A DNA stretch of 64,000 nt from Calliopum simillimum (GCA_951812925.1 OX638369.1:46867061-46931060), one strand, 5' to 3'. Shown: positions 35,886 to 46,759, numbered from the stretch's first letter. Notes: generated by a model not told the origin, from the sequence alone. Program-made: numbers and translations.

Positions 35886-36580
35886 TACGTAGCGTACTAT
35901 TTATATTTCGGGAATTGGCAACACTAATGTCAAAAGCTGAAATCTGGCAACACCATAATAAAGTTTGAAATTTTTTAGCATAAACGCACTCACAACGTTT
36001 TGATGTACAAGTGCTATTTGTTTTGTTTACAGTGAGTCAAGAAAATCAACTTGGTCAAAAAATGGATATTTTAAGATAAGGTTGTCGCTGGATTATTTTT
36101 CACAACTTTCGACGTGTATTATCTCAACAAGAATGTGTCGATGAACTCCGTTCTTTGTATGGCGATAAAGCACCATCAAAAATCACAGTATATCGCTTGT
36201 ATAGTGAATTCAATCGTGGTCGAAGATCGGTCGCTTACGAATTCCGTGAAGGTTTTTCGAAAATCAGTTGTAGTGAATGAAATGATAATGCAAGATCGCC
36301 ATGTGACATATTGTGAGATTAATGCACATTAATTTCACTTCAATACATTCAATTTTGCATGAACACTTAGCTGTAAAAAAAATTTGTTCTCGTTGGATAC
36401 CCCATAATTTATCAGTCGCTCAAAAAAAGGCTCGCCAAATTGATTTTCTTAACACACTGTAAACAAAACAAATAGCACTTGTACATCAAAACGTTGTGAG
36501 TACGTTTATGCTAAAAAATTCACGCTTTATTATGGTGTTACCAGATTTTAGCTATTGAAATATAAATAGTACACTACGTA
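35886..36580 (+). mobile_element. mariner-like element with long TIRs and deleted transposase
   Basis: Flanked by TA, the ends start CGTAGCGTACTATTTATATT and (other strand) CGTAGTGTACTATTTATATT. The inner part of the inverted repeat, 35935-36034 against 36455-36553, is ~100 bp and nearly identical. The left arm carries a ~25-bp insertion (GGGAATTGGCAACACTAATG plus a few bases) absent from the right. Between the arms lies only an N-terminal mariner-type transposase fragment. TIRs of ~120 bp are long for mariner. Confidence 0.75.
36062..36465 (+). pseudogene. mariner-like transposase N-terminal remnant
   Basis: Frames beginning at ATG 36062 encode the helix-turn-helix region of mariner-like transposases. 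Segments are FRRVLSQQECVDELRSLYGD, then APSKITVYRLYSEFNRGRRS, then in another frame VVVNEMIMQDRHVTYCEIN, and later a stretch reading SIHSILHEHLAVKKICSRW followed by IPHNLSVAQKKAR. Stops (after MDILR and after KISCSE) and frame changes disable it. The DDD catalytic domain is missing; the right TIR follows at once. Confidence 0.75.
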
Positions 36581-38807
36581 TAAGTGAAATGTAAAACATA
36601 ATATATAAAAATTAAAATAAATTTTTTTTAACATCAATCCTGATGTAGTTCTTATAATCCATTAAGTTTATTTGCTTGTTAACTATATCTGATAAATTTC
36701 ATTTTTATATTATGTTGCTCATTAGAATTTGATTGTTTCAGATAAATTTTTGCACCGCGCTAATAAGTGAAAAAAAAAAAGAATAATTTTTAGCCACATC
36801 ATTAACATTTCGTTTCTATAACTTTTCGCACGAGCTCTGTTTCATATACTGCATCATTGATTACATCATTGATTGCCTCATTGATTATTTGATTGATTGA
36901 TATTGCTATTTGTATACAAATAAATTAATTTATATCGTTTTGTTTTTTCTGCATTTACTGGTGGTGGTAATTTGCTTTTCAGGAAAAAAATTGTGTTTTC
37001 TTTTCACATAAAGAAAGCATTAATTTAGGGCAAATTTTCTGTTTAGTTTCGCAAATCACATTTATGCCTATGCAATTGTTTGTGTCCAGCAAAAACGCAG
37101 AATATAAATATTTACAACATAGCAATATTTCTTTAAAGTAAACAATAAAGGAAAAACAAAATATGAATTTTGAATTAAGATACTTTTCGACTTAACATAC
37201 TATAATTAGATAAAGTTACGAGCACCTTCTGAAAGTATGCTTCTCTGTTTACGCTAAAGTTGCATTGCCTCGCAGGCAGCAATAGTTGAGAAACAACAAC
37301 AGAAACAGTGCAGTTGCAAAATCTTCCAGGATGACTCCTTAAAATGGTAGGGACTAAAAATAAAAGAAAACAACTACCATTATTGAGTGCAAAGTTAGGA
37401 AAGTTTATTGCGAATGCAGTCAGTTAGAATCGCAGGAAAAGAAAAAGAGCAAGTTGCTGAAAGGAACAAAAATGTAATGAGTACCAACACAAAACTACGA
37501 TTGTAACAGTATAATCTTTGGTTCTGCCAAAAATGAAGTAGCTAAAACAGTATCCAATGAAAGATGGGATTAATCCATTAATACCCAGTGCGATCTAGGA
37601 GGGCCAGAAGGCTGAAATTTTCAGCATACATTAAGTACTAAAATAACACAGTGCAACACTTTTTAAATGCTGTTCCTGAAAGTACATCATGTTACTGGGA
37701 AACCCAAATAAGTTTCGCTCCAGGTCGAATTTTATGGTACTATGTATATTGGATAAGGTCGGAATTAAGATTCCTACCGAAACCGACTCGGAAGTTAAAA
37801 GGACTTTTAAAACGATATCTGCATAATTTTTTTTTCATTCCGAGAAAAACCAATTGAGCACTTTTGATTCTATGCGGGGAAAATCGTAAGCTCTAAGTCC
37901 CCAAACTTAATTGTAATTCCATGAACGGCAACACTACCCATCCGCACGATCAGTCAACTATCAAAACTTGAAATAAGTACGTATACAGCTTTTTAGGGCT
38001 AGCGAGTGTTGCCGTCTCGCTCACTCGTATACAACATGAATGGCTTAAAAATTGCTCAGCACAATTCTTAGCTTGACATTAAGCGAGTCTAAAGTTCAAG
38101 TTGAGAAAATTCTTCACTCGTTGATTATTACCCACAGCTAAAACAACTGCAGCGCTTTTAAGTTGTAATTTTTCTCATTAGTTTTTAATTTTATAAAGTT
38201 TAAACAAAGTTTTGTGGGTTATGCAAATTTCTTAATTGCTCACGTAAAAGAAAAGACAATTCATAACTTCCCTTCGAAGTGTCATCGTCGCCAACAGCAA
38301 CGATGTCAGCTCATAAAAGGCTACTTCCAAAGTGACTCCTGGTCTGAGGAACAGACTCATGGCCGTCGCCAGAGACATTCCATCGCCATCGTGTGTATGC
38401 CCAACGGGCTAAAAGCGCCCCTACAATCATCGTAGCAGCCGAAGCGGAGTCTTATCAAAAGGTATACCCATGAAATTTTGTATATAGTGAAAACTATAAA
38501 TTTGGTCCCCGACCATTCAGGCCCTTTTTGCTAAAAACATGCTTTTTGTCAACAAACTTTTTTCATTACAATATGTATACCCAAGGGTACTTTAGAAATA
38601 AAGACTATAATAATAAAAAAATTATATAATAAATTTTTCTTGGAAGTATGAATAATATTTTAGATTTATACGATTTATTACTCAAAAGCAAGGCATCAAA
38701 CGAAAAATGTGAACAAAGGAAAAAATAGTTTAGAGTTGTCCAAAAATTCTGTGTGATTTTTTTCAGGATTTTTTGAGATATTTTATAATTTTTCAAAACC
38801 ATAAAAA
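36581..38807. other. Unique-looking AT-rich stretch, no gene seen
   Basis: Includes a short direct repeat of ATTGATTACATCATTGATT type at 36850-36900 and poly-A/T tracts. A frame at 38214-38435 is Gln/Arg/His-rich but lacks a recognisable domain. No exon was recognised. Confidence 0.4.
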
Positions 38808-39759
38808 TTAGTAAGGGTGTAACTTTTGGCCTGGCCAAAAAATAAATACCCTACACTGCAGTGTTTTGAAAAATTTGCTTGTAAGCGAGGTGCCACGACT
38901 CCTTGTCCGATTTCACCCAATTTTTGTTGAGAGCTTTCATTTAGAGGTCTTAGTGTCCGAGTTAAATTTGGTTCGAATATCTCGAAAATCGCTTTCAGTA
39001 TAGCGTTTTGAAGCTTTTGCTCGTGTGGGAGGAGACACGCCCTCTTTTCCGAGTTCACCCAGTTTTTGTTCAGAGCTCGCATTTATAATATTTATTGGGT
39101 GAGTGAAATTTGGTAGGATTATCTCAAAAAACTCTTTCAGTATAGCATTTTGAATCTTTTGCTTATATGGGAGGTGCCACGCCTCCTTGTCCAATTTCAC
39201 CCAATTTTTGTTGAGGGCTTTCATTTATAGTTCTTAGTGTCTGAGTTAAATTTGGTTCGAATATCTCAAAAATCGCTTTCAGTATAGCGTTTTGAAGCAT
39301 TTGCTTATATGGGAGGTGCCACGCCCTCTTGTTTGACTTCGCTCAGTTTTTTCTCAGAGCTTGCGCTTACAGTTTGTAGTATTTATGTGTATTTTGGTTG
39401 CATTGTCGTGAAAAATACTCCTAAAATTGCATTTTGAATATATTTTTTGTATGGACGGTAGGCGTGTCCGTTAACCGATTTTGCTCATTTGCAATCCCCC
39501 GAGCTAGCTTTGATGACGGAGGCGGGGTACCAAATTTCATTGAATTATCTTGCTTAGTTTTTCCAAAAAGTGTATTTCCACACACACCCAGCCGTTACCC
39601 ATCCAGCCAGCCACCCAGCCAGACAGACGGACATGGCTATATCGACTCAGGAGGTGACGCTGATCAAGAACATATATACTTTTCCATATCTGCCACGCCT
39701 CCTTCTCTGCGTTACAAACGGAAGGACGAAGTGAATATACCCTGGGTGTAGGGTATAAA
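38808..39759 (-). repeat. mini-me-like / Helentron-like repeat, copy 4 (complete, minus)
   Basis: Read on the minus strand it starts with TTTATACCCTACACCCAGGG near 39759. It contains TATATATTCTTGATCAGC-like core sequence (here TATATGTTC), the GTCCGTCTGTCTGGCTGGG microsatellite and several ~142-bp monomers with GGGCGTGGCACCTCCCATA boxes. It ends with TTTGGCCAGGCCAAAA, CCCTTACTAA and T. The CTAA form also satisfies the CTRR rule for Helitron ends. Confidence 0.75.
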
Positions 39760-40378
39760 TAAAAACATTTCCAAAAATTCTGAAGAAATTCACACATTCT
39801 TCAAAGGACTTTTTGGTCACTTTTTTCATTAGATGACTTGCTTTTGAGTAAAATATCTCAATTCTTTCAAAATTTCTAGTTGGGCTCTCAGATTTTTATA
39901 AAAATTCCCGAAGCTATTTTAAGTGCTCAGCATGGAGACTTCTCATTATTAGTTTTGCGAAAAAATTTGTTTTTGCAAGTTATGGGCATGGAACTCCAGA
40001 ATGTCCAAGTGGTTTTTTTGCGAAAAATCGACGCAATTTTTTTCTCTAAGTCCCGCCATTTTGTCAAAAATAAATTTTTTTAATTTTTGTTTTCGGATTC
40101 TTGTGGCATTTTTAACGTTATTTTAATTTCCATTTTTAAATTTTTAAAATTTTGAAAATTAACAAAATGGCGGCCATTTTTTTAAAAATCTTTAAAGTTG
40201 GTTATCTGAAAATAGTACTTTTTTTTAATTTTTTACAGAAGCGTTATTAAAAACCAAACACTTTGGAGAAGTCTTGCTTTGCGCTAAATGGCTGTGAGAG
40301 CCAAGGGAAATTTTTTTCTAAAGAGTCACGCGAAAGTTTATTTGACTTTGTTTTGTGCTTTGATTTAAACCCACTAGA

Positions 40379-40773
40379 TGGCCAAAAAAAATAAAAAATT
40401 TCAAAGTACAAGGATATAACTTCCATTGCTTAGAAAATATAGGGTATTAAAAAAAAACAGTATTTCCTATATAAATCATAAAAATAAGTATTGACGATGA
40501 CGAAAACTTTTTTATATTTTTTTACTTAAGTCTTTTGAAAAATGAATGTTTTTCATCCACCTTTCAAAAAATTTCTGCAAAAAAAAATTTTAAGAAAAAA
40601 AAAAATTTTTTTCGGAAAATTGATTTTTAAGATTTTTTAGAACATGGCCGTCATTTCGTCAATACTTATTTTTATGATTTAAGTATATAGGAAATATTTT
40701 TTTTTGTATACCTTGTACTTTCTAAGCAATGGAAGTTATATCCTTGTACTTGGATTTTTTTTTTTTTTGGCCA
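40379..40773. mobile_element. Inverted-repeat element with ~120-bp arms
   Basis: 40379-40497 and 40656-40773 are reverse complements: TGGCCAAAAAAAAT at both outer ends, GTACAAGGATATAACTTCC, CCATTGCTTAGAAA, and AAATCATAAAAATAAGTATT towards the centre. The spacer of ~158 bp is A/T-rich. Long-TIR MITE or fold-back element; superfamily unknown. Confidence 0.65.
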
Positions 40774-43126
40774 CCTGAACGGTTTGGTAGCTGTGAGCAA
40801 GAATGTCATTATTTTTCAGCTTTTTTGTGATTTGAGGCCCAGGACCCAATTTTTTGGAGTCAGTTTGTTATACACTTTTTTCTGAGGCAGTAGCTACAAC
40901 TTTGTTGAAGACAGGAGAACAAAATCTCAAACGGTTCCCGAGATATAGCTGTGGAAACTTTGAAAAAGCAGGTTTGTATCCAAATATATGCAGTTCTATA
41001 AAATCCGACCTAAAGCCAAACTAGCAAAACCCTTTTAGCTGTTCTGAAGTTAAAACAAAATCGTGCAAGGAAAATTATTTTCGAAAATCTTAACCCTTAA
41101 TCCTGTTTTATCGGTCTTTTTCATCACTTAAAAGAAAGGCTGGTTATAATGGGTTAAAGTATTTACCCTACAAAAAGTTTCATTAGAGGTCACCAAAGGC
41201 TAGAAACGAAAATGAGACGATTTCCCTTTTTTTTTAAAAAAAATGTTGCTTCAATATTAAATTATTTCTGTGAATTCGTGAATCTGCCTGTATGTATGCC
41301 ATGACAAAAGAGCACATTGTGATTCCTACTACCGCCAATGGTAGACAATGACAAGTCGGTATTTTTTAGTCCTTAGGCTAAACGGAAAAAAATAAAAATA
41401 TAAAGATGACACAAAGCAACGCAGAGCTCAAAAACCTTTGATTGCAAGTTGCAAATGCTACGCTCAAGTTTATGCGGCATAGAACCAACAAAAACAACTG
41501 CATAAAACAACAAAAATAACAATAAATGAAATACAATTTCACTTCACTGCTTAACTTTATTTAGTTTGGCTTCGTTGACATTTCCATTGCAGATATCTCC
41601 GACATTTCTGTTCTCTTCCGAATTCAACACTGGGGTACAAAATTTATGGGATTCGTTGAAAACTCAATTTTTATCAGTTAGAAAATGTCTTGAGAATATC
41701 AGTGGGGAACCAGTTTCCGCGAAATCGAACGAATCAACACATAATTTTTCTAAATATTTGTTATGGTTCTCGTTCATCGAGAGCATAAAAGTAACCGTAT
41801 CTGAATTCGTTTGCATTCTGTGATAGTCTACACACATGTCTATAATATGTTGCCATATCGACACACCACGGCGATTTGGGTTAACTAATCGAACCCATCT
41901 TTTGAATTTACCTTAACAAAGTGAAGCTAATGCAACATAGGAGTTTTAGGAGTACTTCTTTTATTTTGTTCTAACTAAATGTGTGAAATTTCCCACTGTG
42001 CGTAGTCTGGATAGATTTTCAATGACTGTTTTAAATGATATTTCGCCCTTTGAATCATTGTGCCAACAATAATATTTAGTAGCGATAAGAAATATCTACT
42101 CACGTTTATTAAAATATTGAATTTAAAAATGGTAATCGTAACTTTGATACCCAGTGTAAATGCAAAACACACATAACCAACAACAGCATCACTTATTGCT
42201 GTTTCACTACGCAGTGTATTTGGAGAGTTTTTCTTTCTCGCTGTTGCGCTACCAATTTACCTACCAACCTACCTAAAAAGGCAGCAACAGCAGCAGCAGC
42301 AGCAGCATATTAAATTGCAGCAACATTACAAAATGCTGTTGTTATGCTGCAAGGCATTGCATGGCATTAGTCGCAGTTGCATTTGCTGCAAATATGACAA
42401 CTATGATGCTTATGATGATTATGATGATGATGCTGACGATGATGATGATTCTGTTGTTGATGATTGAATTTAGTTTTTGTTGTTACTGCTGCTGTTGTTG
42501 TTCAATTTCAACAGCTGCAACAACAATAATATTATGGTAGCAGCAATATTTTGTTGTTGATGTTGTTGTTGTTGTTGCTGGAAATGTTGTAGATTTACTT
42601 TAGTAAAATTTGCATTATTTTCTTGATGTGTTTGTTTTATTTACTGCTACCGCCGCATTTGATATTATCGGACTTTTTCGTTGGTTATTTTTGTTGTGTT
42701 TTTCTAGTTCGAATTTAATGTATAATTTTAATTTAATTTTTTCTTTTGTTTTTAGGAAATATTTATCTGGATATTGGCCAATTAAATTCATAAAGATTTC
42801 AAATTCAATTTCGCTTAGATTAAGATCAATAGATTCACGAATAAAAGTATGAAACTGTATCAATTCAAATGTTACATATTATTTCTCGATCATCGAGATT
42901 AGGCAATGCAAATGGGAAAATGGAAAGGAAACACTCTCCCCGGAAATCGTCAAATGGATTTTGCCGATAAGCCCATCAGAAAATTTCATAATGCAGGAGC
43001 AGTATTCAACTGAAATAATTTATTGTAATAGAAAATCCATGAAATATCATATAGGAAATTTATAGTCACTGCAAAGAATCGCATTCACAGATGTCCATTA
43101 CAGTAATAGCTTTCATAAAAGTCTAT
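40774..43126. other. AT-rich stretch with microsatellites, no gene seen
   Basis: CAG/GCA repeats at 42273-42306, GAT/ATG repeats at 42400-42450 and GTT/TGT repeats at 42476-42580. TTAACCCTTAATCC at 41091 and ATAATGGGTTAA at 41148 form a short inverted TTAA pair that may be a tiny element remnant. No exon recognised. Confidence 0.45.
42273..42580 (+). repeat. Clustered trinucleotide microsatellites (CAG, GAT, GTT)
   Basis: CAGCAACAGCAGCAGCAGCA is followed by GATGATGATGCTGACGATGA and GTTGTTGATGTTGTTGTTGT. Such clusters are common in fly noncoding DNA. No long coding frame spans them. Confidence 0.85.
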
Positions 43127-43575
43127 ACACTGAGCAGAAAAAATAATAAAAATTAAGGTATAATATTTGTATATTTAGAAAATTTTAAAACAAAAATGTA
43201 TCTCGAAACAAAATGTTATATTTGAAGGCATGCATTTTCAAAAAATATTTTTTTTGTCTGCTTCCTTACAAAAATCGTTTTGTAATCAATTTCAATTCAA
43301 AAAGAAAAATGCATAAAAAGATAAGGTCTACAATAAAAAAAAGTAAAAAAATAAAATAGTATAAAAAAAGTAAAAAAAAAAACTTCCCTGCGGCGGGAGT
43401 CGAACCCGGGAACCCGGCAAACTTGCATAACGTGTGTGTTAAATAATTCACACGACATTCGAAGGTTAGCATATTTAGATTTGTATGGAAAATATATTTT
43501 TTGAAGGTGCATACCTTGAGATTTTATTTGAAGCAAATATCTTCAATTTTACTATGCGTTTTTTGGCTCAGTGTA
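43127..43575. mobile_element. TIR element with ACACTGAGC ends and a tRNA-like insert
   Basis: The ends ACACTGAGCAGAAAAAA and (other strand) ACACTGAGCCAAAAAAC are inverted repeats. The interior includes, on the minus strand, a sequence with a perfect RNA polymerase III B-box. The A-rich stretch 43310-43380 adjoins it. It may be one MITE or a MITE with a SINE inserted. Confidence 0.5.
43385..43450 (-). other. tRNA-like segment with Pol III B-box
   Basis: On the minus strand GCCGGGTTCCCGGGTTCGAC continues TCCCGCC, giving GGTTCGACTCC, the consensus B-box of tRNA promoters. Upstream TTATGCAAGTTTGCC could be an anticodon-side remnant, but no A-box or cloverleaf is convincing. A T-rich run follows on that strand. 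A tRNA-derived SINE fragment or tRNA pseudogene is the likeliest reading. Confidence 0.4.
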
Positions 43576-43729
43576 ATGATTTATAAACAGTACGCACGAT
43601 AGTGTTAAATTATGGAATTTATCTTTAATTTTCGACTTTTTTTGACTTTATCATGTTTTTCAAATCTACTTATACGACTTTAACAACATTCAACTAAAAC
43701 AAAAATTTTTCAGATTTTCGATAACATTG

Positions 43730-44617
43730 TAGGGGAAGGTGGGGAATCGTGGGCCACGTTTTTATTTTGTTAAATATCTTCAAAAAAAAATAAAAAATTT
43801 TGCAAATTGTAATATGGTATGTTATTCTACATGAATTTGGGTAACTTTTGACTATTACACTTTCTAACAATTCTTTTGTTTTTTCCGACTTTTCGTGGTT
43901 TGAAAAAAATTAGTGTTTTTGCGATTTTCAAAAATGGTGGGGAATCGTGGGCCACCGCCGTAATTAAGTAAAAATCAAACAATTATGATGCAAAACTTTA
44001 TTGAGTTAGTTGAAATGACAAGTAATGTTATTTTAATCGAAAAAATGAAGAAGAAGGGTTATGCACGATCAATCAGATACGTTAACAAAGAAATAGGAAA
44101 ATTTGATACAAAATATGTATTTATTGTTTTATTTATTGATTCACAGCCTCCATTTTGCACAAAACATCATAAACACAACATACAAATGTGTATTGATACG
44201 AAAACTGTCAAAACACGGGTGGCCCACGAAGTGGCTCACGATTCCCCACAAGCTACTTTTTGCAAAACAACGGCGTGTAATTGACTTGTTGAAGTGTCAT
44301 GCAAAATTACTTTTGTATGTTGAAAGGCAAAGGTCTAACGATAATAAAAAACATATTTACCTGTGTTTTGTCGTAGCAATTCGTCCAAGAATGATGGAAA
44401 TCAAACACGCAAAAAAAGTTTTGCAGATACTTTTTTTTTTGGGCGAGTATTGTACAAAGCCAATAAAACGCGTACGTTTGTCAACTACCAATGTAAAAAT
44501 AAGTTGAGGCTAAGAGAAAACGATTACAGTTGCATTTAACTATTTATCTCGACATACTGCCAAAAGGTGGCGGTGTCTCACGATTCCCCATGGCCCACGA
44601 TTCCCCACTTTCCCCTA
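43730..44617. mobile_element. pogo-like element (family C)
   Basis: TA at 43730-43731 and 44616-44617 bound inverted ends GGGGAAGGTGGGGAATCG and (other strand) GGGGAAAGTGGGGAATCG. The word GGGGAATCGTGGGCCAC occurs at 43740, 43937 and, inverted, near 44220-44260 and twice at 44575-44610. Frames inside (99 and 134 codons) show no transposase motif. Same architecture as families A, B and D. Confidence 0.65.
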
Positions 44618-44855
44618 CTCTTTGTACAATTTTTAGAATTACTAAGATTAAACAAGATTTTTTTATTTTTTCAGTTATATTGGTTTATAGCAAAACAGAC
44701 TTAAATCGTAAGTTTAAAGTAAACCATTATTTCGTTTTTTTTTTCCATTTTATTTAACTCAACTTGGTTTTGGCTTTACTTCTCCTTCTTATTCATCTCC
44801 ATCTTAACCCCTGCCATTATAATAATTTTATGTAAAATTCATTGAAATTCTTTGT

Positions 44856-45354
44856 AATGTTTAATGATTATCAATTAATTTTAAATTCCTTAATTTACAC
44901 AACATTGCAGTCCGTAAGGTGAGTTTGTGCAAAATCACTTACTACGCTTCTTGAAAGATTTCTGAATGTACATACTATACAGTGATGCGAATAAGCATTG
45001 ATTCACACGAATTAAAATTTTAGAATTATTTTTATTTTTTAATCTTCTCCCAGTGTGCCAAACGGTTCATATCTCCGCTTTTTTATCCGTTACGAATCCG
45101 TTACGATTCGCTTTTTTTGGGAATTTCTCCCGCGGAGATATGAACCGTTTGGCACACTGGGAGAAGATTAAAAAATAAAAATAATTCTAAAATTTTAATT
45201 CGTGTGAATCAATGCTTATTCGCATCACTGTATAGTATGTACATTCAGAAATATTTCAAGAAGCGTAGTAAGTGATTTTGCACAAACTCACCTTATGGAC
45301 TGCAATGTTGTGTAAATTAAGGAATTTAAAATTAATTGATAATCATTAAACATT
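44856..45354. repeat. Palindrome: 223-bp arms, 53-bp spacer, MITE at its centre
   Basis: 44856-45078 and 45132-45354 are equal-length reverse complements with very few mismatches (AATTAAAATTTTAGAATT and GATGCGAATAAGCATTG are in both). The centre coincides with a small MITE at 45049-45161 whose own ends CCCAGTGTGCC form the inner arms. The symmetry extends ~190 bp outwards beyond the MITE, so flanking DNA was inverted and duplicated around it. Confidence 0.85.
45049..45161. mobile_element. Small MITE with CCCAGTGTGCC ends, copy 1
   Basis: 113 bp with ~30-bp inverted ends, CCCAGTGTGCCAAACGGTTC followed by ATATCTCCGC. Compared with the second copy at 45462-45601, it lacks about 27 bp from the right half (the complement of GCTTTTTTATCCGT). 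Confidence 0.7.
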
Positions 45355-45690
45355 GGCACACTGGGTCTGGTTTAAATGTAACGTTCACATATACGATTTT
45401 CCAGATTGCATATCTGAATTCTGGGAGGTGCCACGCCCTCTTGTCCAAGTTTTAAACCAGACCCAGTGTGCCAAAAGGTTCATTTCTCCGCTTTTTTATC
45501 CGTGACGGATCCATTACGATTCGCTTTTTTGGGGAATTTCTCCCGCAAACGGATCCGTAACAGATAAAAAAGCGGAGATATGAACCGTTTGGCACACTGG
45601 GTCTGGTTTAAATGTAACGTTCACATATACAATTTTCCAGATTGCATATCTGAATTCTGGGAGGTGCCACGCCCTCTTGTCCAAGTTTAT
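45355..45690. repeat. Rearranged block: 100-bp direct repeat around a second MITE
   Basis: 45355-45455 and 45591-45689 are nearly identical direct repeats starting GGCACACTGGGTCTGG and including GGGAGGTGCCACGCCC. Between them lies MITE copy 2. AAACCAGAC before and GTCTGGTTT after that MITE also form an inverted pair. The mixture of direct and inverted duplications points to a multi-step local rearrangement. Confidence 0.7.
45462..45601. mobile_element. Small MITE with CCCAGTGTGCC ends, copy 2
   Basis: 140 bp. Ends CCCAGTGTGCCAAAAGG and (other strand) CCCAGTGTGCCAAACGG. The arms continue through CTCCGCTTTTTTATC to an ACGGATCC centre, so nearly the whole element can fold as a hairpin. No coding capacity. 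Confidence 0.7.
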
Positions 45691-46282
45691 TTAGTTTTTT
45701 CTCAGAGCTTGCATTTACTGTTTTTAGTGTCTGAGTAAAATTTGGTTTGATTATCTCAAAAAACGCTTTCAGTATAACATTTTGAAGCTTTTTCTTATAC
45801 GGGAGGTGCCAAGCTCTCTTGTCTGAGTTCACCTTGTTTATGATCAGAGCTTGCAGTTACTATTCTTATATTCTGAGTGAAATTTTGTTGGATTATCTTG
45901 AAAAACGATTTCAGTATAAAATTTTGAAACTTTTGCTTATATAGGTGGTGCCACGCCCTTTTGTCCGAGTTCGCCTAGTCTTTGCTTAGAGCTTGAACTT
46001 ACCGTTCCTAGTATATATGTGTATTTTTGTGGCATTATCGTGAAAAATACTCAGAAAGTTACATTTTGAATATATTTTTTGTATGTACGATGAAGCAACT
46101 GTGCTAAATTTCATCGAATTTCAGCCAGCCAGCCAGTCACATAGACAGACGAACATGGCTATATCGACTCAAAAGGTGACGCTAATCAAGAATATATACA
46201 CTTTTCCATACCTGCCACGCCTCCTTCTCTGCGTTACAAACGGAAGAACAAAGTGAATATACCCTAGGTGTAGGATATAAAA
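45656..46282 (-). repeat. mini-me-like / Helentron-like repeat, copy 5 (minus, 3'-truncated)
   Basis: On the minus strand the head TATATCCTACACCTAGGG near 46282, a TATATTCTTGATTAGC core and GTCTGTCTATGTGACTGGC microsatellite precede ~142-bp monomers with GTGGCACC boxes. The terminal hairpin and CTAG are missing because the 3' part is replaced by the rearranged block at 45355-45690. Confidence 0.7.
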
Positions 46283-46339
46283 AGAACGTTGAGGCAAAAA
46301 AGTGAGCCAAAATACTTTACCGAGAATTAATTAAAAAAT

Positions 46340-46759
46340 TTTACTGCTGTACTATGAACTATGAGACTTAGGTACTTGGTGACTTTTCGCAGCTTACAGG
46401 TGTCGATTTTTATGTTGCAGATCATACAAAAAATGTTCAAGAAGAGTTTAAGCCCCAAAAAAAGACGAAGTTTTCAAACAAGTTTTTGGTATGGCAGGCA
46501 ATCTGCAGCTGCGGTAGGCAAAGCAATTCATTTGTTTCAACTAGGACGATTAACACCGAAATATACATTCAGGAGTGCTTGCAAAAACGTCTTTTACCAT
46601 TTATTGGGCAGCATGAGGTCTCAACTTTTTTTTCCCAGATTTGGCTAAATGCTATTACAGCAAATCTGCAGCAGAATGGTATGAAAAGAACAATATAGTA
46701 TTTGTACCTAAGATAAATATGCAAATTCTTGAAAGATATTGGGTTCTGGTAAAAAGGAT
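46340..46759 (+). pseudogene. Tc1/mariner-type transposase relic, part 1 (interrupted by BEL/Pao)
   Basis: Plus-strand frames encode VDFYVADHTKNVQEEFK, then FLVWQAICSCGRQSNSFVST, then IYIQECLQKRLLPFIG. After a frameshift in a poly-T run near 46630 come PDLAKCYYSKSAAEWYEKN and ERYWVLVKR. This is the order of a Tc1/mariner DDE domain. The region before the final Glu (usually a Pro-rich PPN/P-LRPIE block) is degenerate, and an in-frame stop precedes VLGDF. The next codons are separated by the retrotransposon and resume at 55222. Confidence 0.7.
46755..46759. other. Target-site duplication, left (AGGAT)
   Basis: AGGAT directly abuts the left LTR; the same pentamer follows the right LTR at 55217-55221. 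Five-base duplications are usual for BEL/Pao integration. Confidence 0.9.

Noticed and set aside
41091..41158. Tiny TTAA element
   Set aside because: The inverted TTAACCCTTA/TAATGGGTTAA pair is only 68 bp apart and lacks the palindromes of the other TTAA elements.
44103..44507. 134-codon frame as a pogo transposase
   Set aside because: No helix-turn-helix or DDE motif; it contains the repeated end word CGTGGGCCAC (inverted) and looks like translated noncoding sequence.
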